Assembly (NCBI GenBank): GCA_037176705.1
Contig: CM073887.1
Span: forward strand, 84,702,348 to 84,766,347
DNA from: Molossus alvarezi
Lineage: Eukaryota; Chordata; Mammalia; Chiroptera; Molossidae
Length of the DNA stretch: 64,000 nucleotides
Reading direction: 5' to 3'
Below are positions 53,767-63,029 of this stretch, in pieces (position 1 is the stretch's first letter; each line of letters begins with the position of its first letter). The notes under the pieces are model-generated. The model made no database searches. It was not told the DNA's origin and worked only from the letters and a program-made list of their open reading frames with translations. The position numbers were made by a program, and so were the translations under genes.

Positions 53767-53779
53767 AAAAAGTCCAAAC

Positions 53780-54046
53780 CTGTAGAGGATTTTTATAAAT
53801 GTTTATTTGAGCCCAACTCAAACAACATGTGCCTGGGAACAAGATCTCAAATGCCCCAGTCAAGGACATTTTGCAGGTTTTTCTATGCATTTGAAGTTAA
53901 GGAGGGACCATATGGAAGATGACATGGAGATGGGAGAAAGCAAGGTGGGGACTGAATTATAAAACAGTTAACAAGATTATATGCTCTTCTGAGGGTAAGC
54001 ACTCCCTTCTAGGAGTATTACTTCTGGTATTTATTTTTTTGTTGTT
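53780..54046. other. Sequence with possible old LTR relic
   Basis: AAATGTTTATTTGAGCCCAA, GGGAACAAGATCTCAAATGC and AAGACATGGAGATGGGAGAA-like text remind me of an LTR, but I cannot assign it. Confidence 0.3.
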
Positions 54047-54047
54047 G

Positions 54048-54103
54048 TTAATCCTCACCCAAGGATATTTTTCCATTCGTTGTTAGGCAAAGTGGGAGGG
54101 AGG

Positions 54104-54149
<46 letters not shown>

Positions 54150-54285
54150 TCTCTGTGAGAGACACATTCACTGGTTGCCTCCCACACAACCCCTAACAGA
54201 GGTATTTGCCCCTGACCGGAATTGAACCCGAGACTCTTTGGTCTATGGGCCAACACTCTAACTGCTGAGCCAAACCGATCAAGGC
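54048..54285 (-). mobile_element. VES SINE with expanded (GA)n
   Basis: A-type variant whose CT tract (54111-54146 as GA) has grown into a microsatellite. The middle segment is shortened. Confidence 0.9.
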
Positions 54286-54326
54286 GAGTTTTATTTTTAA
54301 AGAATGTCACCAAGAACTTCACTGAA

Positions 54327-54574
54327 ACCCTGGCTAGTATGTATGGTGGTTAGAGAGTTGGCCCAAACCAACTGAATGGTCAGAGGTTTGATTCCTGGTC
54401 AAGGGCACATATCTGGGGACTGGGGCTCAGGCTGGAGGCAACTGATCGATGCGGCTCTCTCACATAAATCTCTCTCTCTCTTCCCCCCCCCACCCCTTCC
54501 TTCCTCTCTTCCACTCTATCTAAAAAATCAGTGGGAAAGAATATCCTCAAGTAAGCATTAACAACAACAAAAAT
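54327..54574 (+). mobile_element. VES SINE, diverged A-type variant
   Basis: ACCCTGGCTAGTATGTATGG head, tail ATATCCTCAAGTAAGCATTA. Confidence 0.87.
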
Positions 54575-54579
54575 GTTAT

Positions 54580-55166
54580 TGAAGCGAGACCTGGACTGTT
54601 CTGTCCAGGGATGGTGTGGAATGTGTAAACCATTTGCTCTATAGTGTCCTTGGGTAGGGAAGATCAAACCTTGTGATCCATTGGCTGGCGGTAAATTGCT
54701 CTGATTATTTGGCCTTATTTAATTATATTGTCTTTCCTTTATTCCACTTGTCAACAAATCTCCCTAGCTTCTTACTAGCCTGCCTCATTATCAATAAATG
54801 ATATTTTACCTGTTTACTATTTATCTCCCAGTTCTGCATTCCCTGAGGGTAACAGAGACCAGGTTGGCTTGAGCCACCACTGAGTCCCCAGTGCAGAGAG
54901 CTGCACTGGGCACAGAGTACAAGGTCTATAACTATTGGGCTCTATTAGATTATTAGAGCAAAGGCCTCATGAATGTGAATGGACTTATGGGAATGTGGGC
55001 AAAAATGGGCTACATGCTAACCTGACAAGCTCTGGGGAGGCCTGCATGGGGGCCTTGCAAATTCAGAGACCTTATGGAACCACAAAGCGTGGTCTGAAAC
55101 GAAAACTTTTAAACTAAAAGCAGTTTATGACAGGTAGTCATGTTCTGGGCTAGAATCTTTCCTGAC
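54580..55166. other. Unique sequence, nothing recognised
   Basis: No gene or repeat family assigned. Confidence 0.5.
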
Positions 55167-55180
55167 AAAAGTCAATCTTT

Positions 55181-55397
55181 ATTAAAAAATTTTTTTCTTC
55201 TTTATTGATTTTAGAGACGAAAGGAGGAGAGAGAGAGATAGAAACATCGATGAGAGAGAACATCGACTGGCTGCCTCCTGCATGCCCCCCACTGGGGGTT
55301 TGACCCACAACCTGGGCATGTGCCATGACCGGGAATCGAACCAGCAACCTCTTGGTGCATGGGTCAATGCTCCACCACTGAACCACACCGGCCGGGC
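55181..55397 (-). mobile_element. VES SINE, B type
   Basis: Perfect 14-bp TSD AAAAGTCAATCTTT at 55167 and 55398. Confidence 0.95.
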
Positions 55398-55417
55398 AAA
55401 AGTCAATCTTTAAAAAT

Positions 55418-55638
55418 ATTTTTTTTAATGTTTCTTTTTTTATTGAAATTTTAGAGAGAGAGGAAGGGGGAGAGAGAGAGAAATATCTGTGTGAGAGAGA
55501 AACATCAATCGGCTGCCTCATGCATGCCCCCTACCAGGGATCAAACCCGCAATCCCCACATGTGCCCTGACTGGGAATTGAACCAGGACCTCTCAGTCCA
55601 TGGGACGATGATCAATCCACTGAGCCACACTGGCTGGA
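55418..55638 (-). mobile_element. VES SINE, B type
   Basis: Diverged B copy ending AGTCCAGCCAGTGTGGCTCA in reverse; abuts the next SINE. Confidence 0.9.
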
Positions 55639-55869
55639 CTCTATTAATTTTTAGATAGAGTAGAAGGGACGGTGGGAGAGAGAAGAGAAAGAGAGAGAAA
55701 GAAACATCAATGTGAGAGAGATACATTGATTGGTTGACTCCTGCACAAACCCAAACAGGTTTAGGGATTGAACTTGCAACCTAGGTACTTGCTCTTGACC
55801 AGGAATCAAACCCTTGACCCTTTGGTCCTCGGGCCTATTCTCTAATTGCTGAGCCAAATTAACCAGGGC
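55639..55869 (-). mobile_element. VES SINE, A-type variant, tail-truncated
   Basis: Begins inside the CAATGG-to-CT junction (ATTAATTTTTAGATAGAG); the GTGAGGAT tail is missing where the B copy inserted. Confidence 0.87.
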
Positions 55870-56147
55870 AACATTGTTTTCTAAAGTTGTTTCGACTATC
55901 TTAGTTTCTGCTGGAATTTGTATTGTGATTGCATTTATTCTATAGACAAATATGAGGATAATTTACATCTTAATATTGGGTCTTCTATGAACAAGGTATA
56001 TCTCTCCATTTATTTACATCTTTAATTTCTCTCAGCAAAATTTTATGGGTTTTAGTATACAAGTCTTTTATACCATTTGTTAGATTTTTTTCTAGATATT
56101 TATATTTTGATACTATTGTAAATGGCATTTTAAAATTTAACTTGATC

Positions 56148-56377
56148 AGCCCTGGCCAGTTTTGCTCAGCGGTTAGAGCGTCGGCCTGTGGTCCAGAGAG
56201 ACCCAGGTTCAGTTCCCACTAAGGGCATGTACTTCGGTTGCAGTTTGTCCCCGGCCCTGGTTGGTCGTGCGCATGGCAGCTACTCGATGTGTCCCTTTCA
56301 CGTCGATGTTTCTCTCTCTCTCTCTTCCTCTCTCTCCCTCCTACTCTATCTGTAAAAAATAAAAAATAAAAATAAAT
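56148..56377 (+). mobile_element. VES SINE, A type
   Basis: 16-bp TSD AAAATTTMACTTGATC at 56132 and 56378. Confidence 0.95.
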
Positions 56378-56565
56378 AAAATTTCACTTGATCATTGCTA
56401 ATAAATAAAAATACAATTCATATTGTATGCTCATTTTGCCTCCTACAACCTTGCTAAACACACATATTAGTTCTAGTAGATTTTTTTACAGGATTCATTT
56501 TCTACATAAGACAATCATGTCGTATGTATATATAGTTTTACTTCCTCCTTTTATATCTGGATTCC

Positions 56566-56656
56566 CTTTTGCTCTCTCTCCCTCTCTCTCACTCTCTCTC
56601 CTTTCCCTCTCTCCCTCACTCCCTCTCTACCTGTCTCTGTCTCTCTGTCTTTTCTT
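56566..56656. repeat. Pyrimidine-rich (CT)n tract
   Basis: About 90 bp of CTCTCTCC/CTGTCT. Confidence 0.9.
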
Positions 56657-56657
56657 T

Positions 56658-56810
56658 TTTTTTATCCTCACCTGAGGACATTTTTTGATATTTTGTTCAG
56701 ATAGATTGGGAGGGAGAGAGAGAGAGAGTAACATCGACATGAAAGGGACACATCGAGTAGTTGCCACCCGCACAGCCCAACCAAGGCTGGGGACAAACTG
56801 CAACCGAGGT
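56658..56810 (-). mobile_element. VES SINE, 5'-truncated insertion
   Basis: Lacks the tRNA head, ending at GCAACCGAGGT. The perfect 16-bp TSD TCTCTGTCTTTTCTTT (56642, 56811) shows it inserted already truncated. Confidence 0.94.
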
Positions 56811-56875
56811 TCTCTGTCTTTTCTTTATTACACGGCTAGAATCGCTAGTACAATGTTGAATAGAAGTTGTGAAAG

Positions 56876-57076
56876 CAGCCAGGCCGGTGTGGCTCAGTGG
56901 TTGAACGTCATCCCATGTCGGTTCGATTCCCGGTCAATGCACATGCCCATGTTATGGGCCCAATCCCCAGTGGGGGACATGCAGGAGGCAGCCAATCGAT
57001 ATTCTCTCTCACTGGTGTTTCTATCTCTCTCCTTCTCTCTTCCTGTCTCTCTAACATCAATAAAAGAAAAAAAAGT
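56876..57076 (+). mobile_element. VES SINE, B type
   Basis: Head CCAGGCCGGTGTGGCTCAGT, with CACCAAGAGGTC lost between CCATG and TCGGTTCGATTCC. Confidence 0.92.
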
Positions 57077-57203
57077 TTTAAATAGCAGTGAATTAATAAC
57101 AAAAACAACCTTTTAATTTAATTATACGCAAATCTTGGTTAAAAGCATTTTTTAAATTAACATGGTGTTAATTTTCACATATGAGATACAGACCAGAATT
57201 TTT

Positions 57204-57403
57204 TTTCTTTTGATTTTGGAAAGAGAGGAAGGGAGAGGAAGAGGGATAGACATTAATGAGAGAGAACATCAACTGGCCACCTCCTGCATGCCCCCCACTG
57301 GGGATTGGGCCCACAACCTGGGCATGTGCCCTGACCAGGAATCGAACCGACAACCTCTTGGTGCATGGGTCAAGGTTCAACCACTGAGCCACACCAGCCG
57401 GGT
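57204..57403 (-). mobile_element. VES SINE, B type
   Basis: TSD CAGACCAGAAWTTT at 57189 and 57404. Confidence 0.94.
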
Positions 57404-57472
57404 CAGACCAGAAATTTTATCCATTAAATCCAAAGTCTGTTAAATAAAGATCTGCAAAATTGAGAGTTTACT

Positions 57473-57585
57473 GTATTTATGAGTTCACTGGTTGATTCTT
57501 GTATGTGCCCCAAGCGGGAATTGAACCCGTTACCTTGGTGCATCTGGACAACACTCTAACCAAATGAACCACCTGGCCAGGGCTG
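57473..57585 (-). mobile_element. MEG-like old SINE, head half
   Basis: TTTATGAGTTCACTGGTTGA to head CCCTGGCCAGGTGGTTCATT in reverse; the tail half is missing. Confidence 0.75.
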
Positions 57586-57630
57586 AAGTCTGCTTTTTGT
57601 AAGCAATGATATTTATCCTTCACAAACATA

Positions 57631-57811
57631 GGAAGGGAGAGGGAGAAAGAGATAGAAACACTGATGAGAGAGAACATAGATTGGCTGCCTCCTGCATGCC
57701 CCCCACTGGGGATTTAGCCCACAATCTGGGCATGTGCCCTGGCTGGGAATCGAACTGGCGACCTCTTGGTGCATGGGTCGACGCTCAACCGCTGCGCCAC
57801 ACCGGCCGAGC
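57631..57811 (-). mobile_element. VES SINE, B type, without an A tail
   Basis: Starts within the CT tract (GGAAGGGAGAGGGAGAAAGA). Flanked by the 10-bp repeat CACAAACATA at 57621 and 57812. Confidence 0.88.
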
Positions 57812-57842
57812 CACAAACATATTATTATTATTATTATTATTT

Positions 57843-58072
57843 TTAATCCTTACCCAAGGACATTTTTCCATTTTTTGTTCAGATAGAGCAGGAGGGAGAG
57901 AGAGAGAGAAAAACATCGACGTGAAAGGGACACATCGAGTGGCTGCCACCCGCATGACCAACCAGGACCAGGGACAAACTGCAACCGAGGTACAGGCCCT
58001 TAGCGGGAACCGAACCCGGGTTCTCTGGACCACAGGCTGATGCTCTAACTGCTGAGCCAAACCAGCCAGGGC
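57843..58072 (-). mobile_element. VES SINE, A type
   Basis: Preceded by a (TTA)n stretch from 57821; complete to CCCTGGCTGGTTTGGCTCAG in reverse. Confidence 0.93.
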
Positions 58073-58076
58073 ATGC

Positions 58077-58136
58077 TCCCAGGACTCTCTGGTTCACAGG
58101 CTGCTGCTCCAACCGCTGAGCCAAACAGGCCAGGGC
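58077..58136 (-). mobile_element. VES SINE head fragment
   Basis: CAGGACTCTCTGGTTCACAG to CCCTGGCCTGTTTGGCTCAG in reverse: the head of an older copy cut by the previous insertion. Confidence 0.85.
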
Positions 58137-58184
58137 AACAGCACAATTTTAAAACAAAAAGAGACCATCATGAGTGCTGATGTT

Positions 58185-58430
58185 GCCCTGGCCAATTGCT
58201 AAGTGGTTAGGATGTTGGCCTGTAGACCAAAGAGTTGTGGGTTTGATTCTCAATCAAGGGCACCACATGGGTTGCAGGTTCAATCCCAACCCTTGTCAGG
58301 GTTGTATAGGAGGCAACCAATGATGTGTCTCTCTCACATCGATGTTTCTCTCTCTCCCGTCTCCCTCCCTTTCTCTCTATCTAAAATTCAATGAAAAAAT
58401 ATCCTCAGATGAGGATTAACAACAACAAAA
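58185..58430 (+). mobile_element. VES SINE, A-type variant
   Basis: TSD RTGCTGATRTT at 58174 and 58433. Confidence 0.92.
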
Positions 58431-58486
58431 AAAATGCTGATATTGGTAAGAGTGTGAAAGTGCTCACGAAAGAAAAATTACAGGCA

Positions 58487-58748
58487 GCCCTGACTAGTTT
58501 GGCTCAGCGGTTGGAGCGTCGTCCTGCGGTCTGGAAAGACCCGGGTTCGGTTCCCGCTAAGGGCAGGTACCTCGGTTGCAGTTTGTCCCCGGCCCTGGTT
58601 GGGTTGTATGGGTGGCAACCACTTGATGTGTCCCTGTCACATCGATGTTTCTCTCTTTCTCTCTCCCTCCCACTCTATCTGAACAAAATATTGAAAAGTG
58701 TCTTTGGATGAGGATAAAAAAAATAAAAACAACCTAAAAAAAAAAAAA
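58487..58748 (+). mobile_element. VES SINE, A type
   Basis: Head CCCTGACTAGTTTGGCTCAG; tail GTCTTTGGATGAGGATAAAA. Confidence 0.93.
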
Positions 58749-58981
58749 GGATCACAAGCAATTGAGGAAGGTTAAATTAGGAAATCATTTGGAAGTCTGG
58801 AACTGATTTACATTATTTCTAGTGGGAAAAAATGATCTGGGTTCAAACAAATCGCTTCTCCAACAGCCTTCCAGAACAAATTAAGTTCGAGAACTGATGT
58901 TCTACTGTGCCACCCAAAACAATCTACAGAGTTAATGCAATCCCTATCAAAATCCCAATGACATATTTGGCAGAAAATTTT

Positions 58982-59230
58982 TTTTTTTTATCCTCACCCT
59001 AGGACATTTTTTCATTTTTTGTTCAGACAGAGTGGGAGGGAGAGAGAGGAAGAAAGAGAGAAAGAGAGAGAAACATTGACGTGAAAGGGTCACATCGAGT
59101 GGCCACCACCCACACAACCCAACCAGGGCCAGGACAAACTGCAACCGAGGCATGTGCCTTTAGTGGGAACCAAACCCGGGTCTATCTGGACCACAGGCCA
59201 ACGTTCCAACCACTGAGCCAAACCAGCCAG
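58982..59230 (-). mobile_element. VES SINE, A type, inside L1
   Basis: TSD GGCAGAAAWTTT at 58969 and 59231. Confidence 0.94.
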
Positions 59231-59308
59231 GGCAGAAATTTTAAAAATTCAACCTAATATTTATATGAAATCCCAAAGGACTCCAAAGAGCCAAAATAAT
59301 CTTTAAAA

Positions 59309-59452
59309 TGTTTTTTTTCTTTAATGATTTTAGAGAGAGAGGAAGGGAAAAGGGATTTGGCCCACAACCTGGGCATGTGCCCTGACCAGGAATTGAATCG
59401 GTGACCTCTTGGTGCATGGTCCACACTCAACCACTGAGCCACACCTGCCGGG
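59309..59452 (-). mobile_element. VES SINE, B type, internally deleted
   Basis: The ATCGATG-to-CCCCAGT middle is gone. TSD CCAAAAWDATCTTTAAAA at 59291 and 59453. Confidence 0.92.
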
Positions 59453-59519
59453 CCAAAAAGATCTTTAAAAAGAACAAAACTTGGAGGACTCATACCTTCT
59501 GACTTAAATATTTACTACA

Positions 59520-59925
59520 GCCCTGGCTGGAGCATTGGCCTTTGCACTGAAGAAGGGTCATTGGTTAGATTCAATCTCTTGTGTGGGAGGCAACCAATCA
59601 ATGTGTATCTTTCTCTCCCTCCCTTCCTTTCTTCCACTCTCTCTAAAAAATCAAAGTAGTCCTGCTGGCGTGGCTCAGTGGATTGAGCATTGGCCCATGC
59701 ACCAATAGGTTGTTGGTTTAATTCCCTGTCAGGGCACATGCCTGGATTTTGTGCTCAATCCCATGTAGGGGACATACAGGAAGCAGCTGATTGATGTTTC
59801 TGGCTCGCTCTCTCCCTCTCCCTTCCTCTGTCTAAAAAATCAATAAAAACATATTTTAAAAAATAAATGAAAAATCGAAGAAAAAATATCTTCAGGTGAG
59901 GATAAACAACAACAACAAAATTACT
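59520..59925 (+). mobile_element. VES SINE, outer copy with deletions
   Basis: The head jumps from CCCTGGCTGGAGC to TTGGCCTTTGCACTG, and the middle is short. The tail (AAAAATATCTTCAGGTGAGG) resumes after a nested B copy. Confidence 0.85.
59659..59868 (+). mobile_element. VES SINE, B type, nested
   Basis: CCTGCTGGCGTGGCTCAGTG to AAAATCAATAAAAACATATT; inserted in the AAAATCRAAG part of the outer SINE tail. Confidence 0.91.
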
Positions 59926-60027
59926 GCAAATCAATAGTGTGGTGCTAGCATAAAGACAGTCATATAGGCCAATGGAATAAAGAGCCCCAAAAGAAACCCT
60001 TGTATTTATAGTCAAATGATTTTTTTG

Positions 60028-60120
60028 AACTATGGAAAGCTTCACAAATTTGCATGTGATTCTTGCACAGGCGCCATGCTAATCTTCCAATTTTAGTGTA
60101 TGTGCTGCCAAAGCGAGCAG
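60028..60120 (-). pseudogene. RNU6P: U6 snRNA pseudogene, retroposed into L1
   Basis: The reverse strand begins CTGCTCGCTTTGGCAGCACA and reads ACTAAAATTGGAAGATTAGC, CATGCAAATTTGTGAAGCTT and TTCCATAGTTC. It matches U6 from its first base but lacks about 10 bases between TTGGAA and GATTAGC (the ACAGAGA region) and has point changes. TSD CAAATKATTTTTT at 60013 and 60125. No proximal promoter element; non-functional. Confidence 0.93.
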
Positions 60121-60449
60121 TGGCCAAATTATTTTTTGACAAGGGTTCCAAGCACATGCAATAAACAAGGAAAGGAAAGTATTCAACAAATGATATGGGG
60201 AGAGCTGAATATCCACATGGAAAAGAATGTACTTTACACTACTTACAAAAATTAACTCAAGATGGATCTATGACCTAAATGTAAGACCTAAAACGGTAAA
60301 ATTCTTAGAGGAAAACATAAGACAGTAAAGTAGCAGGCCACAACAATAATATTCAGAAATTGATTGCATTTTAATACACCAATAATAAACTATCAGAAAA
60401 AAAAGTAAAAAATATTACCATTTACAATTGCATCAAAAAGAATAAAATA

Positions 60450-60670
60450 GCCCAGCCGGTGTTGCTCAGTGGTTGAACGTCGACCTATGTGCCAATAGGT
60501 CACTGGTTTGATTCCTGGTCAGGGCACATGCCCAGGTTGTGGGCCAAATCCCCAGTGGAGGGCATGCAGGAGGCAGCCAATCGATGTTCTTGCTCATCGA
60601 TGTTTCCATTTCTCTTTCTCCCTCTACCTTCCTCTCCCTCTAAAATCAATAAAGAAAAAAAAAATATTTT
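60450..60670 (+). mobile_element. VES SINE, B type
   Basis: TSD AAAGAATAMAATA at 60437 and 60672. Confidence 0.93.
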
Positions 60671-60727
60671 TAAAGAATACAATACCTAGGAATAAATTTA
60701 ACTAAGGAGTTAAAAGATCTGTACTCA

Positions 60728-60962
60728 GCCCTGGCCGGTCAGCGGTTAGAGGTCGGCCCCTGGACCAGAGAGACCAGTGTTGGGTTCCACTAAGGGCACG
60801 TACCTCAGTTGCAGTTCATCCTGGCCCTGGCTGGGGTTGTGCGGGTGGCAACCAGTCAATTGTCTCTCTCACATCAATGTTTCTCTCTCTCTTCCTCCCT
60901 CTGTCCCTCCCGCTCTATCTGAAGATAAATACAAAAGTCCTCAAGTGAGGATTAAAAATAAA
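60728..60962 (+). mobile_element. VES SINE, A-type variant (first of a stack)
   Basis: Small deletion in the A box (CCGGTCAGCGGTTAGAGG). Left target AAAAGATCTGTACTCA at 60712. Confidence 0.92.
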
Positions 60963-60969
60963 AAAGATC

Positions 60970-61219
60970 ACCCTGGCCGGTTTGGCTCAGCGGTTAGAGC
61001 ACCAGCCTGCAGTCCAAAGAGGCCCGGGTTCGGTTCCCGCTGAGGGCATGTACCTTGGTTGCAGTTTGTCCCCGGCCCTGGTTGGGTTGCGCGGGAGGCG
61101 GCCACTCGATGTGTCCCTTTCACGTCGATGTTTCTCTCTCTCTCTCTTCCTCTCTCTCCCTCCCACTCTGTTTTAAGAAAAAATGTCCTCAGGTGAGGAT
61201 AAAAAAATAATAATAAAAA
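60970..61219 (+). mobile_element. VES SINE, A type (second of a stack)
   Basis: Starts after AAAAAAGATC; near-consensus, with the end reading TGTTTTAAGAAAAAATGTCC. Confidence 0.93.
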
Positions 61220-61230
61220 TAAAAGAAGTA

Positions 61231-61344
61231 GCCCTGGCTGGTTTGGCTCAGCAGTTGGAGCATTGGCCTGCAGACCAAAGAGTCCTGGATTTGGTTCCCA
61301 CTAGGGCACGTACCAAAAAAAAAAAAAAAAAGAAAATAAAATAA
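61231..61344 (+). mobile_element. Mini-VES SINE (third of a stack)
   Basis: Head only, CACTAGGGCACGTACC plus poly-A; followed by the outer target AAAAAAGATCTGTGCTCA at 61345. Confidence 0.92.
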
Positions 61345-61550
61345 AAAAGATCTGTGCTCAGAAACTATGACATTGAAGAAACTGAAAAAGATACAAATAA
61401 ATGGAAGGCTATTATGTGCTCATGGATTGGAAGAATTAACATCATTAAAATGTCCATAGTACCTAAAGCAATCTACAGATTCAATGTAATACCTATCAAA
61501 ATACCAATGGCATTTTTCACTGAACTAGAACAAAATAAACCTAAAATTTG

Positions 61551-61763
61551 TCCAGCTGGTATGGCTCAGTGATTGAGCATTGACCCATGCACCAAGAGAT
61601 CACCAGTTCGATTCCCAGTCAGGACACATGTTCAGGTTGTGGGCCTGATCCCCAGTGGGGGCATGCAGGAGGCAGCCAATCGATGTTCTCTCATCGATGT
61701 TTCTATCTCTCTCTTCCTCTCACTTTCCCTCTCTCTAAAATCAATAAAAGAAAAACTTAAAAA
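61551..61763 (+). mobile_element. VES SINE, B type
   Basis: TSD MCCTAAAATTTR at 61539 and 61764. Confidence 0.93.
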
Positions 61764-62145
61764 ACCCTAAAATTTATACGGAGCCATAAAAGACCAGGAA
61801 TAGCCAAAGCAATCTTGAGAAAAAAGAACAAAATTAAAGTTTTATCATGCTACCTGATAGCAAACTATACTGCAAGGCTATAGTAATCAAAACAGCATGC
61901 TATTGGCATAAAAACAAATACATTGATCAATGGAACAGAATGGAAAGCCCAGAAACACCATAAGATTAATTCAATTAATTTATGACAAAGTAGGCAAAAA
62001 TATACAATGGAATAAAGTCAGTCTCTTCAATAAATGATGTTGGCAAACTGAACAGATACATGCAAAAAAAGAAAGAAAAGAAACTGCATCATTGTCTTAC
62101 ACCATATACAAGAAGAAATTCAAATGGTTTTAAGACTTGAATATA

Positions 62146-62238
62146 GCCCTGGCTGGTTTGGTTCTGTGGTTGGAGCATCGGCCTGAGGACCAGAGAGTCC
62201 CAGGTTGGGTTCCTGCTAGGGGCACGTACCAAAAAAAA
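62146..62238 (+). mobile_element. Mini-VES SINE
   Basis: Head only, GCTAGGGGCACGTACC plus A10. Perfect 14-bp TSD AAGACTTGAATATA at 62132 and 62239. Confidence 0.95.
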
Positions 62239-62397
62239 AAGACTTGAATATAAGACCTGAAACCATAAAACTCCTAGAAAAAAAAGTAGGCATCTTTGAC
62301 ATCCCTTTTACTAATATTTCTTTGCTATATCTCTTTGGGCAAGGGAAACAAAAGACACAAATGAACAAACTGGACATCAAACTAAAAAGTTTTTGCA

Positions 62398-62629
62398 GCC
62401 TGGCTGTTGTGGCTCAGTGGCTGAGCATCGACCCATGCACTAAGAGGTTGCTGGTTCAATTCTTGGTCAAGGCACACGCCCAGGTTGTGGGCCAAATCTT
62501 CAATGAGAAGCATGCAGGAGGTGGCCAATCAATGTTCTCTCTCATCGATGTTTCTATCTCTCTCCCCCTTTCCCTTCCTCTCTCTCTAAAGTCAATAAGG
62601 AAAAAAAAAAATTTTAATTTAAAAAAAAT
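62398..62629 (+). mobile_element. VES SINE, B type
   Basis: Perfect 14-bp TSD AAAAAGTTTTTGCA at 62384 and 62630. Confidence 0.94.
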
Positions 62630-62681
62630 AAAAAGTTTTTGCATAACAAAGGAAACCATCAATGAAATGAAAAGACAACTG

Positions 62682-63020
62682 CCTGGCCGGTGTGGCTCAG
62701 TGGTTAAATGTAGACCCATACACCCAGAGGTTGCCTGTTTGATTCTTGGTCAGGGCACATGCCCAGGTTGTGGGCCAAATCCCCAGTGGGGGCTCAGCAG
62801 TTAGAGCGTCAACCCATGGACCAGAGAGTCCAGGATTCGGTTCCCACTAAGGGCACATATCTCAATTGCAGTTTGTCCCCTGCCCTGGTTGGGGTCGTGT
62901 GGGTGGCAACCACTCGATGTGTCTTTCTCACATCGATGTTTCTCTCTTCCTCCCTCTCTCCCTCCAGCTCTATCTGAAGTTTTTTTTTTTTTAAAGTGTT
63001 CTCAGGTGAGGATAAGAAAA
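62682..63020 (+). mobile_element. Chimeric VES SINE (B head joined to A body)
   Basis: The B-type head and middle run to ATCCCCAGTGGGG at about 62790, then a nearly whole A type starts at its A box, GCTCAGCAGTTAGAGCG, and runs to GTGAGGATAAG. No TSD or A tail lies at the joint. Confidence 0.85.
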
Positions 63021-63029
63021 ACAAAACAA

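Larger units (their letters stand above)
55870..56880 (-). mobile_element. L1 ORF2 fragment (antisense)
   Basis: TCTCAGCAAAATTTTATGGG, TTGATACTATTGTAAATGGC, ACCTTGCTAAACACACATAT and ATGTTGAATAGAAGTTGTGA are the antisense of the L1 reverse-transcriptase region. Two SINEs interrupt it; stops throughout. Confidence 0.82.
58890..60345 (+). mobile_element. L1 LINE, ORF2 3' fragment (first of two)
   Basis: Sense L1: AATGCAATCCCTATCAAAAT, AAAGAACAAAACTTGGAGGA and AGACAGTCATATAGGCCAAT, then CAAGATGGATCTATGACCTA after the U6 insertion. About 600 bp of L1, the rest nested SINEs. Stops throughout. Confidence 0.85.
60346..62680 (+). mobile_element. L1 LINE, ORF2 3' fragment (second of two)
   Basis: Sense L1: TTTACAATTGCATCAAAAAG, ATACCTAGGAATAAATTTAA, GTGCTCATGGATTGGAAGAA, GCAATCTACAGATTCAATGT and CAAAACAGCATGCTATTGGC. 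It overlaps the first fragment in L1 coordinates, so it is a separate insertion. Interrupted by six SINEs; many stops. Confidence 0.86.

Noticed and set aside
62244..62804. 186-codon open frame on the plus strand
   Set aside because: Composed of L1 remnant, a B-type SINE and the head of another SINE; a repeat shadow.
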